Under the pieces are notes generated by a model. The model had not been told where the DNA came from. It ran no database searches and saw only the letters and a program-made list of their open reading frames with translations. A stretch of DNA of 27,072 bases from JAZDJJ01 sp043804035. GTDB taxonomy: Bacteria; Bacteroidota; Bacteroidia; Palsa-948. Each line of letters opens with the position of its first letter. Within the stretch, counting starts at the first letter, position 1. Shown here in pieces: positions 1-7,587 of the stretch. The translations under genes were made by a program, and so were the position numbers. The stretch lies in contig JAZDJJ010000055.1 in assembly GCA_043804035.1 (NCBI GenBank), forward strand, positions 1-27,072, written 5' to 3'.

Positions 1-1
1 A

Positions 2-352
2 TATGCTTCTGCTCCACAAAACATCAATCAGTATTTTGATTTGGAAGCCATCCGCGATGCACAGCAGGTTATTTTTACAGGACATGTGGGGGCGAAACAA
101 ACACATACAATCGTAAAGCATACTTTTGGTGCAGAGGATTCAGTGAAATTAGAAAACATAGGCACAACCGATTTGCAGTTTTATTTATCGCCAACCAAAG
201 ATGCGTTGCCCAAGCAAGCAGGACTATTGCTTAGTTCAGGTGCCAAACAAACCGTCTTTGCATATACATTAGGTAATTTATCCGACCCTTTCCTCATAGT
301 ATTTAATCCGCATACAGTTGAGAAAGGAGAGTTTGTGATGGAAATAGTTTAG
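2..352 (+). CDS. C-terminal part of a hypothetical protein (5' end outside window)
   Basis: The reading frame is open from base 2, so this is the C-terminal ~116 residues of a longer protein. A TTG at 41 is only an internal leucine codon and not a convincing start. The visible part alternates short polar and hydrophobic strands (for example the segment around VKLENIGTTDLQFYLS) and ends in an all-beta-looking tail (GEFVMEIV). There are no membrane segments and no recognised motif. I do not recognise the family. It ends 79 bp before the polysaccharide genes, with a hairpin between, so it is probably a separate transcription unit. Confidence 0.6.
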   Translation, partial: YASAPQNINQYFDLEAIRDAQQVIFTGHVGAKQTHTIVKHTFGAEDSVKLENIGTTDLQFYLSPTKDALPKQAGLLLSSGAKQTVFAYTLGNLSDPFLIVFNPHTVEKGEFVMEIV

Positions 353-354
353 GA

Positions 355-409
355 GGGCAGTTCCAAAAAAATTGATTATTGATTATTGATGCCTGATTCA
401 ATAATCAAT
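355..409. repeat. Repeat end plus 12-bp stem hairpin (possible terminator)
   Basis: Bases 355-376 match the outer end of the repeat family also seen at 19939-20078 and 24631-24779 (GGGCAGTTCC followed by A's). Next comes a perfect 12-bp inverted repeat, 378-389 (ATTGATTATTGA) with 398-409 (TCAATAATCAAT), loop 8 nt. It lies just after the stop of the first gene and could act as a terminator, but no T-run follows, so this is uncertain. Confidence 0.45.
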
Positions 410-431
410 AGACAATAATAAATTCTCATTA

Positions 432-1040
432 ATGCTCACAATCATTGACTACGGAATGGGCAATTTAAGGTCCATTCAAAAAATATTTCAACGATTACAA
501 GTTGAGGTGCAAATTACTTCTGCTCATTCTGATATTTTAAAGGCAGAAAAATTATTATTACCAGGTATAGGTCATTTTGCAAATGGAATAAAAAAATTGA
601 AAGACACCGGGTTGAAAGAAATATTAAATAAAAAAGTGTTAGAAGATAAAACCCCAATTATGGGCATTTGTTTGGGCATGCAATTGATGACGAACTATAG
701 CGAAGAAGGAGATGCAGAAGGATTAGGTTGGATAGATGCTCAAACTAAAAAATTTAATTTTGCATCCAATAAGTTAAAGATTCCACACATGGGATGGAAC
801 CAAGTGGAAATAAAAAAAAATACGGCAATGACACATGCTATTACAAAAGATGATTTATTTTATTTCGTTCATTCTTATTTTGTGAGTTGCAATTACCAAG
901 AGGATATTCTTTTTCAATCGGATTATGGTCAGTCCTTTGTTTCCGGCTTTGAAAAAGAAAATATCGTTGGCATTCAATTTCATCCGGAAAAAAGTCATCG
1001 CAGCGGTATGCAATTGATTCAAAACTTCTCAAACAAATAA
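432..1040 (+). CDS. hisH: HisH-like glutamine amidotransferase subunit for acetamidino-sugar synthesis
   Basis: A 202-residue class I glutamine amidotransferase, normal length for HisH. The catalytic triad is visible: nucleophile Cys80 in GICLGMQLM, and His184/Glu186 in HPEKS. PGIG at 44-47 occupies the oxyanion-strand position. It would hydrolyse glutamine and pass ammonia to its partner. In histidine synthesis that partner is HisF. Here the gene is followed after 4 nt by a HisF-like gene lacking a key cyclase residue and then by a sugar amidotransferase, the arrangement of the Pseudomonas hisH2-hisF2-wbpG set that makes acetamidino sugars for O-antigen. The role in sugar modification is inferred from this context; the enzyme class itself is clear. 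It is the first gene of a five-gene operon. Confidence 0.92.
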   Translation: MLTIIDYGMGNLRSIQKIFQRLQVEVQITSAHSDILKAEKLLLPGIGHFANGIKKLKDTGLKEILNKKVLEDKTPIMGICLGMQLMTNYSEEGDAEGLGWIDAQTKKFNFASNKLKIPHMGWNQVEIKKNTAMTHAITKDDLFYFVHSYFVSCNYQEDILFQSDYGQSFVSGFEKENIVGIQFHPEKSHRSGMQLIQNFSNK

Positions 1041-1044
1041 CATA

Positions 1045-1803
1045 ATGTTTAGACCAAGAGTTATTCCTATATTATTATTGAAAGGACAAGGGATAGTGAA
1101 AACGGTCAAGTTTGATAAATGCCGATACATTGGTGATCCTATCAATGCGGTTAGAATATTCAACGATTTGGAAGTGGATGAATTAGTATTTTTAGACATC
1201 TTGGCTTCCAAAGAAAATAGAACTATTTCAGTAGATATTGTTAAGCAAATTGGCGATGAAGCTTTTATGCCTTTTGCTGTAGGTGGCGGTATCAAAACAA
1301 CTAAAGATGCTATTGCCTTAATCCATGCTGGAGCAGAAAAAATAATTTTAAATACATACTTTGTCAAAAATCCAAAACTCGTAACCGAGTTGGCAAATTT
1401 AATAGGCAATCAAAGTGTGGTAGTTTCTATTGATGTGAAAAAAAAATGGCTTGGAACATATCAAACGTTTATCTGCGGAGGAATTGAAAAAGTTTCTGAA
1501 ACACCAATTGATTTAGCGCATAAAGCAGAGCAACTGGGAGCCGGTGAAATTATTATTAACAGCATTACTCACGATGGAATGATGGAAGGATATGACTTAG
1601 AATTAATACGACAAATTACATCTGCCGTTAATATTCCGGTAATAGCTTGCGGTGGTGCAGGCAAGTTGCACCATTTACGAGAAGCCACAGACAATGGCGC
1701 TCATGCAGTGGCAGCGGGTAGTTTGTTTGTATATCATGGAGCAAGAAATGCAGTTCTGATAAATTATCCCGAAAAGAAAGAATTAATAAATAATTTTAGT
1801 TAA
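1045..1803 (+). CDS. hisF: HisF-like (AglZ/HisF2-type) acetamidino-modification protein
   Basis: A 252-residue (beta/alpha)8-barrel protein with clear HisF features, including DELVFLDI, FAVGGGI, a SIDVKK strand and a CGGAG phosphate-binding turn. In true HisF two aspartates (Asp11 and Asp130) carry the cyclase chemistry. Asp130 is present here (SID, residue 130), but the N-terminal strand reads VIPILLLKG, so the Asp11 position is leucine. This replacement is typical of the HisF2/AglZ group of surface-sugar loci and argues against a role in histidine synthesis. The likely job is to channel ammonia from the HisH-like subunit to the PP-loop amidotransferase encoded one nucleotide downstream. Confidence 0.9.
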   Translation: MFRPRVIPILLLKGQGIVKTVKFDKCRYIGDPINAVRIFNDLEVDELVFLDILASKENRTISVDIVKQIGDEAFMPFAVGGGIKTTKDAIALIHAGAEKIILNTYFVKNPKLVTELANLIGNQSVVVSIDVKKKWLGTYQTFICGGIEKVSETPIDLAHKAEQLGAGEIIINSITHDGMMEGYDLELIRQITSAVNIPVIACGGAGKLHHLREATDNGAHAVAAGSLFVYHGARNAVLINYPEKKELINNFS

Positions 1804-1804
1804 G

Positions 1805-2971
1805 ATGACATTAGTAAAACAAATATGTGCAAGAGGAGTTTGGGATGAAACAATTCCGGGAATTACTTTTGATGAAAATGGAGTTTCAAATTATGCCCAT
1901 TTATTCGATCAATTAGTTGAAGCATATCCCAGAGGTGATAAAGGACAGAATTATTGGAATGACTTGGTTACTAAAATAAAAAAGAAAGGCAGAGGAAAAC
2001 AATATGATTGTATCATTGGAGTAAGTGGCGGCACAGATAGTTCTTATTTATTGCATCTATCCCGTGAATATGGTCTTAACCCATTAGCCGTTAACTTAGA
2101 TAATGGTTGGAATAGTGAAATAGCTGTGAAGAATATCAAAAAAATGACTTCGGCTTTAAATATTGATTTGGAAACTTATGTAATAGAGTATGAAGAAATT
2201 AAGGACTTATTAAGATCTTATATGCTCGCTAAATTGCCATGGATTGACACACCAACTGATCTATCCATTAAGGCAATTTTATATAAGATAGCATTACGCG
2301 AGGGAATCAAATATATATTCAGAGGTAATGATTTTAGATCCGAAGGTTCGCAACCCAAAGAATGGACTTACGGTGATGGAAGGCAATTACTTGCTGTGCA
2401 TAAAAAATTTGGTAAGGTGAAATTAAAAACCTTTCCAAACTATACATTGTTTAACTTGTTTTACTACGGATTTTTTAGAAAAATAAAGAGTGTATATCCA
2501 TACTATTATATTAACTATAATAAAACAAATGCTCAAAATTTTTTGATTAACACCTACGGATGGAAATATTATGGAGGGCATCATTATGAAAATTCGTTTA
2601 CAAAATTTGCAATCTCCTATTGGATGTATAAAAAGTTTGGAATTGATAAACGTAAAATAACCTACTCGTCTTTAATTCTTAGCGGAGAAATAGAACGTGA
2701 TTATGCCTTGAAACAATTAGCACAACCACCTTATACAAAAGAAGATGTTGAACCGATGCTTGTTTTTGTATTAAAAAAATTGGATTTAACAAGAAAACAA
2801 TTGGATGAAATAATGGAACCCCCAAATTGCAGTTATCTTGATTATCCATCTTACAATTTTATTTTGACAACAATGCTAAAAATCGCAAAACCCTTTCTTT
2901 CTCTGATTTTTTTACATAAACCCCAATCGGTTTTTCAAACTGAAATGAGAAATCAAAGTTCAACGCAATAA
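1805..2971 (+). CDS. N-acetyl sugar amidotransferase (WbpG/PseA/WbuX type)
   Basis: A 388-residue PP-loop ATP pyrophosphatase. The nucleotide-binding loop SGGTDS is at residues 74-79 after a hydrophobic strand (CIIGV). The family activates an N-acetyl group with ATP and replaces its oxygen with ammonia, giving an acetamidino sugar; the sugar substrate cannot be told from sequence. Family members usually begin with cysteines in CxxC-like pairs. Here the N-terminus reads ICARGVWDETIPGITFDENG followed by VSNYA, so only Cys8 remains and the other expected positions are Gly, Ser or Ala. The rest (NLDNGW, RGNDFRSEG, YYGGHHYENSF) is intact, so the gene looks functional. It starts 1 nt after hisF, forming the expected three-gene module. 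Confidence 0.9.
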   Translation: MTLVKQICARGVWDETIPGITFDENGVSNYAHLFDQLVEAYPRGDKGQNYWNDLVTKIKKKGRGKQYDCIIGVSGGTDSSYLLHLSREYGLNPLAVNLDNGWNSEIAVKNIKKMTSALNIDLETYVIEYEEIKDLLRSYMLAKLPWIDTPTDLSIKAILYKIALREGIKYIFRGNDFRSEGSQPKEWTYGDGRQLLAVHKKFGKVKLKTFPNYTLFNLFYYGFFRKIKSVYPYYYINYNKTNAQNFLINTYGWKYYGGHHYENSFTKFAISYWMYKKFGIDKRKITYSSLILSGEIERDYALKQLAQPPYTKEDVEPMLVFVLKKLDLTRKQLDEIMEPPNCSYLDYPSYNFILTTMLKIAKPFLSLIFLHKPQSVFQTEMRNQSSTQ

Positions 2972-2976
2972 ATTTT

Positions 2977-4095
2977 ATGAAATGTCTTTTCTTTATTGGA
3001 CATCCTGCACATTTCCACTTGTTCCGAAATGTTATTGATGCTTTAATAAACAAGAAACATAAAGTTTTTATTCTGATTAAAAAAAAAGATATTCTTGAAT
3101 CTCTGCTAATTGAATCGGGATATACATACACTAACGTATTGCCCGATGGAAGAGCAGATGGTAAAATCGGAATTGCTATCGGTATTGTAAAAAAAGATTG
3201 GGAACTTTTTAAGTTTTGCAAAAAAAACAAACCGGATTTAATGTTAGGTTCCACTCCTGAAATATCTCATATCGGCAAACTACTTAACATTCCTTCAATA
3301 ATTTTTAGTGAAGATGATGAAGCAATTATAAAGAATTTTGCCACGATTACATACCCATTTGCCTCGCATATTATTTCACCTAAAGGTTGTAATAATGGAA
3401 AATGGAATAATAAAACTATCTTCTATAACGGATACCACAAGTTAGCATATCTTCACCCGAATCGCTTCAGTCCAAACAAGGAAATTGTAAAAAGATATTT
3501 TCCTGAAAACAAGAATTATTACTTGTTGCGTTTTGTAAACTTAAATGCATATCATGATGATAATGCAAAAGGATTTACACCCGATATTGCACACAAAGTA
3601 ATTTCTCTTTTATCTGAAACCGGAGATGTTTATATTTCTTCCGAAAGAAAATTGGAGCCAAAGTTTGAAAAATATCAACTAAAAATAAATCCATTAGATA
3701 TTCATCATATTATGTATTATGCCGATATTTATTTGGGCGACAGTCAAAGTATGGCAGTAGAAGCAGCAATGTTAGGCACACCATCAGTCAGATTTAGTAA
3801 TTTTATTGACAAAATTAGCGTACTTAAAGATATTGAGAATAACTATCAATTAACTTATGGAATTAAACCAAATAACCAAAATGGTTTATTTGAAAAACTA
3901 AAAGAATTAATTCATTTACATGATTTAAAAAATATTTTTCAAATCAGACGAATGAAAATGTTAGAAGAAAAAATCGATGTTACTGCATTTTTCTTATGGC
4001 TAATAGAAATGTATCCTGAAAGTATAAGTATAATGAAAGAAAATCCGGATTACCAAATTAGATTTTTATCTAAAAACAAAAATACACCACACTAA
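2977..4095 (+). CDS. DUF354 family, GT-B-fold-like protein
   Basis: A 372-residue protein beginning MKCLFFIGHPAHFHLFRNVI, a good match to the N-terminus of DUF354 proteins, which resemble GT-B glycosyltransferases and UDP-GlcNAc 2-epimerases. The second half contains the LGDSQSMAVEAAMLGTP stretch (about residues 249-265), which resembles the donor-binding region of GT-B enzymes. There is no signal peptide or membrane segment, so it is probably cytosolic. It begins 5 nt after the amidotransferase in the same operon. A role as a glycosyltransferase or sugar-nucleotide epimerase in glycan assembly is plausible, but donor, acceptor and even reaction class are unknown. Confidence 0.8.
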   Translation: MKCLFFIGHPAHFHLFRNVIDALINKKHKVFILIKKKDILESLLIESGYTYTNVLPDGRADGKIGIAIGIVKKDWELFKFCKKNKPDLMLGSTPEISHIGKLLNIPSIIFSEDDEAIIKNFATITYPFASHIISPKGCNNGKWNNKTIFYNGYHKLAYLHPNRFSPNKEIVKRYFPENKNYYLLRFVNLNAYHDDNAKGFTPDIAHKVISLLSETGDVYISSERKLEPKFEKYQLKINPLDIHHIMYYADIYLGDSQSMAVEAAMLGTPSVRFSNFIDKISVLKDIENNYQLTYGIKPNNQNGLFEKLKELIHLHDLKNIFQIRRMKMLEEKIDVTAFFLWLIEMYPESISIMKENPDYQIRFLSKNKNTPH

Positions 4096-4097
4096 TT

Positions 4098-4634
4098 ATG
4101 GGCAACATATTTCTTAGAGCAGCCCAAAGTCAAAATGGAAGTGCTCATTTAGAAGCAAAAACATTTGGTCAATTAATCAAATCGTTTATCGGAAAAATAA
4201 TTCAGTCGGTGGCTATGACAAGATTGCCAATCGGTTCAAGTAGTAGATGTAGATTAGAAAGATTAAGAGGAGTTAATATAGGTAAAAATGTATTTATGGG
4301 CGGTGGTAATATATTAGATAGAGCTAAACCAAATTTAATCACCATAGAAGATTATGTTTCTTTAGCAGGAGGTGTTTGCATTTTAACACACTCAAATCCT
4401 ACTGCTCCATTAAGAGAAATTCTTGGCGAATCTTCTAATATTGCAAAACCTGTGCTTATAAAAAGAGGAGCGTGGATTGCTATTAATGTGATAATACTTC
4501 CCGGTGTTACTATCGGAGAAAATTCAATCGTAGCCGCAGGATCCGTAGTAACGAAAGACGTACCGCCATATACATTTGTTGGCGGTGTTCCGGCAAAAGT
4601 TTTAAAAACTATTGAGAAGATAAAAACAAATTAA
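4098..4634 (+). CDS. Left-handed beta-helix (hexapeptide) acyltransferase
   Basis: A 178-residue protein of the LbH acyltransferase superfamily (WbbJ/NodL/CAT-B like). Hexapeptide-type repeats are visible around residues 55-85 and 125-155 (IGKNVFMGGGN, VIILPGVTIGENSIVAAGSVVTKDV), followed by the typical closing motif GGVPAKVLK. His98 in ILTHSN is a candidate catalytic histidine. These enzymes move an acetyl or similar acyl group from a CoA donor to a sugar hydroxyl or amine. It starts 2 nt after the DUF354 gene and is the last member of the tight five-gene operon, so it probably O- or N-acylates a residue of the same glycan. The substrate is unknown. Confidence 0.88.
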   Translation: MGNIFLRAAQSQNGSAHLEAKTFGQLIKSFIGKIIQSVAMTRLPIGSSSRCRLERLRGVNIGKNVFMGGGNILDRAKPNLITIEDYVSLAGGVCILTHSNPTAPLREILGESSNIAKPVLIKRGAWIAINVIILPGVTIGENSIVAAGSVVTKDVPPYTFVGGVPAKVLKTIEKIKTN

Positions 4635-4639
4635 AAATT

Positions 4640-4772
4640 GGTATTGTTAAATAAATATAGGGATGGCTTCCCATTTCGTTCCTCATGGTTCGCAATGACG
4701 CTCAATTTAAACGTCATTGCGAGGGAGGCACGACCGAAGCAATCTAAAAATCTATACCAAATTAACAATGCC
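4640..4772. mobile_element. MITE-like palindromic element with a CGTCATTGCGA core
   Basis: A 133-bp palindromic unit. The outer ends are GGTATTGTTAA (4640-4650) and TTAACAATGCC (4762-4772), an imperfect inverted pair. Inside, GCAATGACG (left arm) pairs with CGTCATTGCGA (right arm, continuing to GAAGCAATC). The same core occurs at 7388-7472 and 19964-20056 with different outer ends. It encodes no protein and stops 8 bp before the next start codon, so it forms most of that gene's leader. Confidence 0.65.
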
Positions 4773-4780
4773 TGATTACT

Positions 4781-5560
4781 ATGGATTTTACCATTCAAGC
4801 ATATCAAAAACTACTCAATGCTCTGCAGCAATTTGGCTTTGAATTTTTACCTTACAAGTTTTTTCAAACTAAAACTTATGCAGTAAATCAAAAATCTATT
4901 ACACTCCGCCACGATGTAGATACTCACAAAAAAAATTCTTTACATTTTGCTAAAATTCAAAATGCCATAGGTATTACAGGAACTTATTACTTCAGAACAA
5001 TTCCACAAAGTTATGACGAAAAGATGATTTTAGAAATGTCAGCAATGGGTCACGAAATCGGTTATCATTATGAAACCATGAGCACTTCCAATGGCAATGT
5101 GGATAAGGCGTATGATGAATTTTGTCGCAACTTGGAAATGTTTAGGAAAATTGTGCCGGTCAGTACTATTTGTATGCACGGAAGTGTTATGTCAAAATTC
5201 GATAACCGCGACATTTGGAAAAAGTATGATTACAAAAAATTGGGTCTACTTGCAGAACCTTACTTTGATTTAGATTTCAATCAAACTTTCTATCTCTCTG
5301 ATACAGGCAGACGATGGGATGGACAATTCAGTATTCGCGACAAAGCAATGGATAAAAATGCGTATAATAATCCGGATTTTTTGAAACGCAGTTATCATTC
5401 TACTTTTGATATTATAAAAGACATTGAACGAAAAAATTTCCCAAATCAAGTCATGATGACTTTCCACCCACAACGATGGACAGACAATAAAATGCTTTGG
5501 TACAAGGAACTATTGATTCAAAATCTGAAAAATCAAGTGAAACGTTTACTAATCACTTAA
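4781..5560 (+). CDS. Polysaccharide-deacetylase-like protein (NodB fold)
   Basis: A 259-residue protein with the motif pattern of the carbohydrate esterase 4/NodB group: TLRHDVD at 41-47 (Asp45 and Asp47 take the place of the usual DD pair), GHEIGYHYE at 90-98 with His91 and His96, CMHGS with His131, and a late TFHP with His227. Such enzymes usually remove N-acetyl groups from sugars using a metal ion. The second histidine of the classical HxxxH metal motif is not seen: the position after His96 is Met100, so the metal site must differ or activity may be altered. No signal peptide is visible, which suggests cytosolic action. The ATG at 4781 is the first in frame; the leader is a repeat element. 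It probably belongs to the glycan locus. Confidence 0.78.
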   Translation: MDFTIQAYQKLLNALQQFGFEFLPYKFFQTKTYAVNQKSITLRHDVDTHKKNSLHFAKIQNAIGITGTYYFRTIPQSYDEKMILEMSAMGHEIGYHYETMSTSNGNVDKAYDEFCRNLEMFRKIVPVSTICMHGSVMSKFDNRDIWKKYDYKKLGLLAEPYFDLDFNQTFYLSDTGRRWDGQFSIRDKAMDKNAYNNPDFLKRSYHSTFDIIKDIERKNFPNQVMMTFHPQRWTDNKMLWYKELLIQNLKNQVKRLLIT

Positions 5561-5573
5561 ATCAATTATCTCC

Positions 5574-5775
5574 TTAGTTCGTCATGGTGGGATTGACCCG
5601 CCACCTCATTAGTTCGTCATGGCGGGCTTGACCCGCCATCATTAGTTCGTCATGGTGGGATTGACCCGCCCTCATTAATTCGTCATGGCGGGCTTGACCC
5701 GCCATCATTAGTTCGTCATGGCGGGCTTGACCCGCCCTCATTAATTCGTCATGGCGGGCTTTGACCCGCCATCAA
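5574..5775. repeat. Six tandem copies of a 33-35-bp palindromic repeat
   Basis: Six head-to-tail units of the form TTAGTTCGTCATGGCGGGCT + TGACCCGCC + short tail (ATCA, ACCTCA or CTCA). Each contains a GC-rich hairpin (GGCGGG / CCCGCC). Units vary at a few bases (GTGGGAT for GCGGGCT; TAATTC for TAGTTC), so they are not fresh duplications. The same unit recurs three times at 7257-7357, and degenerate copies lie at 10836-10885. No unique spacers separate the units, so this is not CRISPR. Confidence 0.85.
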
Positions 5776-5880
5776 TAAAGAACAACAATTTCTTCCATAA
5801 ATTCTTTTTGATTTTTATCCCGTTTCGGTATTTGAGCACTTGCCGAAAATATGTGTAATTCAAAAATTTTATGTAGGTTT

Positions 5881-6187
5881 GCCTTATCATTAACCGTATG
5901 CAACAATGTTATGCCCTGAAAGGGCATTATATCATAACACAGGGCATCGCCCTGTGAGAAAAATCTATACAGCATCACGCCCTGAAAGGGCATAACAATG
6001 CAACAATGAAACAATGTAACAATGTATAACAAAAAACTTATTATCTTTGCCTCATCATTAACCGTATGTAACAATGAAACAATGTATGCCCTGAAAGGGC
6101 ATTTTATATCATAACACAGGGCATCGCCCTGTGAGAAAAATCTATACAGCATCACGCCCTGAAAGGGCATAACAATGCAACAATGCA
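5881..6187. repeat. Two direct copies (~130 bp) of a three-hairpin repeat
   Basis: Copy 1 runs from 5881 to about 6007, copy 2 from 6049 to about 6187. Both begin with GCC(T)ATCATTAACCGTATG-like sequence and contain three palindromes: TGCCCTGAAAGGGCA, ACAGGGCATCGCCCTGT and GCCCTGAAAGGGC, joined by identical AT-rich linkers. Between and after the copies lie short CAACAATG-type runs. The copies differ at only a few positions, which suggests a local duplication. The second copy runs into the start region of the sugar transferase gene. Confidence 0.8.
6042..6049 (+). promoter_or_regulatory. Possible -7 element (TATCTTTG)
   Basis: TATCTTTG fits the Bacteroidota -7 consensus TAnnTTTG. It lies at the junction of the two repeat copies, about 150 bp before the sugar transferase start. 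A related TAGGTTTG is at 5874-5881 ahead of copy 1. No good TTG at the -33 spacing is seen for either, so both are weak predictions. Confidence 0.3.
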
Positions 6188-6200
6188 ACAATATAATATC

Positions 6201-7235
6201 ATGAATGATTTAGTAGTTCAGGAATCAGGAAAAGAAGTATATGATTATTTTCTAAAACATACGGATATTGAATCAGAAAAAACATTGATAGTATCTACTA
6301 CAACTCCTTTTAACATTTTAAATAATCGCAATGAACTCAATGTTATTATTAATTTAACAAAAGTTAATCATATCCGATTTATCAATAAGTTTTTTGAAAC
6401 TGTCAACGGAAAATTAAAAAATGATAATTTATTTTTAGGATGTTTTGAAACATATACCGCCAGACGGAAAAGAAAACAATTAGGAAAAATACCTGTAATC
6501 AAGAACATCTACTTTGGTTTTGAATTTATTCTCTTGCGGATTTTCCCTAAAATATGGGGCTTTAAAAAGATTTATTTCCTTCTTACTCGTGGAAAAAACC
6601 GATTGCTGTCAAAATCCGAAGTACTAGGTAGATTGGTGAGTTGTGGATTTGAAATAAAAGATTACCAAAACATAAATGAGTTGATATATTTTGTTGCAAA
6701 GAAGATAAAAGAACCAACATTTGATATGAACCCGAGTTATGGCTTTTTATACAAAATGCCCAGAATAGGAAAAAATGGAAAAATAATAAATGTGTATAAA
6801 TTAAGAACAATGCATCCTTATGCTGAATATTTGCAAGATTATATTTTATTGCTTAATGGCTATGAAAAAACAGGCAAACCTGCTAATGATTTCAGAATTA
6901 CACCGTGGGGAAAATTTATGCGTCGTTATTGGTTAGATGAATTGCCACAACTGATTAATGTATTATCAGGCGACTTAAAATTAGTTGGAGTCAGACCGGT
7001 TAGTAAAAGATATTTTCAAGACATCCCCAAGGATTTACAAGAGTTACGGCTAAAACAAAAGCCGGGTTGTATTCCTCCGTATGTTGCATTAAATAGAAAA
7101 GGGAATCTTGAAAGTGTGCTGAAATCTGACCGTGAATATTTAGAAGAAAAAATAAAACACCCTTACACTACAGACACCAAATATTTCTGTAAAGCAGTTT
7201 TTAATATTCTTGTTAGAAGAAAACGCAGTGCTTGA
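6201..7235 (+). CDS. Initiating sugar-phosphate transferase (bacterial sugar transferase family) with atypical N-terminus
   Basis: The C-terminal half (from about residue 180) is a bacterial sugar transferase (PF02397 type): IGKNGKIINVYKLRTM, then RYWLDELPQLINVLSGDLKL with the Asp-Glu pair used for catalysis in PglC-like enzymes, then VGVRP. The family transfers a phospho-sugar from UDP to undecaprenyl phosphate at the inner membrane, the first step of chain assembly. The usual N-terminal KRxxD membrane re-entrant helix directly before the catalytic domain is missing. About 175 residues of a different, methyltransferase-like or unknown domain (STTTPFNIL, LFLGCFETY) occupy its place. An in-frame ATG at 6183 lies inside the repeat; ATG 6201 (MNDLVVQESG) is the likelier start and gives 344 residues. 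Confidence 0.85.
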   Translation: MNDLVVQESGKEVYDYFLKHTDIESEKTLIVSTTTPFNILNNRNELNVIINLTKVNHIRFINKFFETVNGKLKNDNLFLGCFETYTARRKRKQLGKIPVIKNIYFGFEFILLRIFPKIWGFKKIYFLLTRGKNRLLSKSEVLGRLVSCGFEIKDYQNINELIYFVAKKIKEPTFDMNPSYGFLYKMPRIGKNGKIINVYKLRTMHPYAEYLQDYILLLNGYEKTGKPANDFRITPWGKFMRRYWLDELPQLINVLSGDLKLVGVRPVSKRYFQDIPKDLQELRLKQKPGCIPPYVALNRKGNLESVLKSDREYLEEKIKHPYTTDTKYFCKAVFNILVRRKRSA

Positions 7236-7256
7236 GTATAAAACAATGAAAGCATT

Positions 7257-7357
7257 TTAGTTCGTCATGGCGGGCTTGACCCGCCACCTCATTAGTTCGT
7301 CATGGCGGGCTTGACCCGCCATCATTAGTTCGTCATGGCGGGCTTTGACCCGCCATC
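7257..7357. repeat. Three tandem copies of the 33-35-bp palindromic repeat
   Basis: Three units of the same GGCGGGCTTGACCCGCC-containing repeat found at 5574-5775, starting 22 bp after the sugar transferase stop. The gene is thus flanked on both sides by arrays of one repeat in direct orientation, which could recombine and delete or duplicate it. Confidence 0.85.
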
Positions 7358-7387
7358 TTCTTATTCTTATCGGGCACACGTCATGAT

Positions 7388-7488
7388 CGTCATTGCGACT
7401 GCGAAGCAGGAAGCAATCTCAATTTCTACATGAAAAAACAGATTGCTTCGGTCGTTCCTCATATGCAATGACATCAGTGCGTAAGTCC
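7388..7488. mobile_element. CGTCATTGCGA hairpin core followed by a TGCGTAAGTCC end
   Basis: Bases 7388-7472 form a long imperfect hairpin (CGTCATTGCGACTGCGAAGC ... GCAATGAC). They match the reverse complement of 19964-20056 over nearly the whole length, including the loop with TTTCTACATGAAAAAACAG. Immediately after it, 7478-7488 is TGCGTAAGTCC, the right end of the second MITE family (see 12628-12776). No matching left end is seen. The rest of the 7236-7587 gap, from about 7489, is AT-rich leader of the export lipoprotein gene with no clear promoter. Confidence 0.6.
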
Positions 7489-7587
7489 TATGTAATTGAA
7501 AATTTTACCTGTACGTTTCTATAGAATGCTCCATTGTAAAATAATTTTTAATTTTGTTAAGTATATTTTTTATCATACAATATTCAA

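Noticed and set aside
432..1803. Histidine biosynthesis genes
   Set aside because: No other his genes are nearby, the HisF-like protein lacks the Asp11 equivalent, and the next gene is a sugar amidotransferase.
5574..5775. Possible CRISPR array
   Set aside because: Units are contiguous 33-35-bp palindromes with no unique spacers and no cas genes nearby.
5772..6191. 139-residue minus-strand open frame
   Set aside because: It is made almost entirely of the repeated hairpin sequence (duplicated peptide segments) and has no independent gene features.
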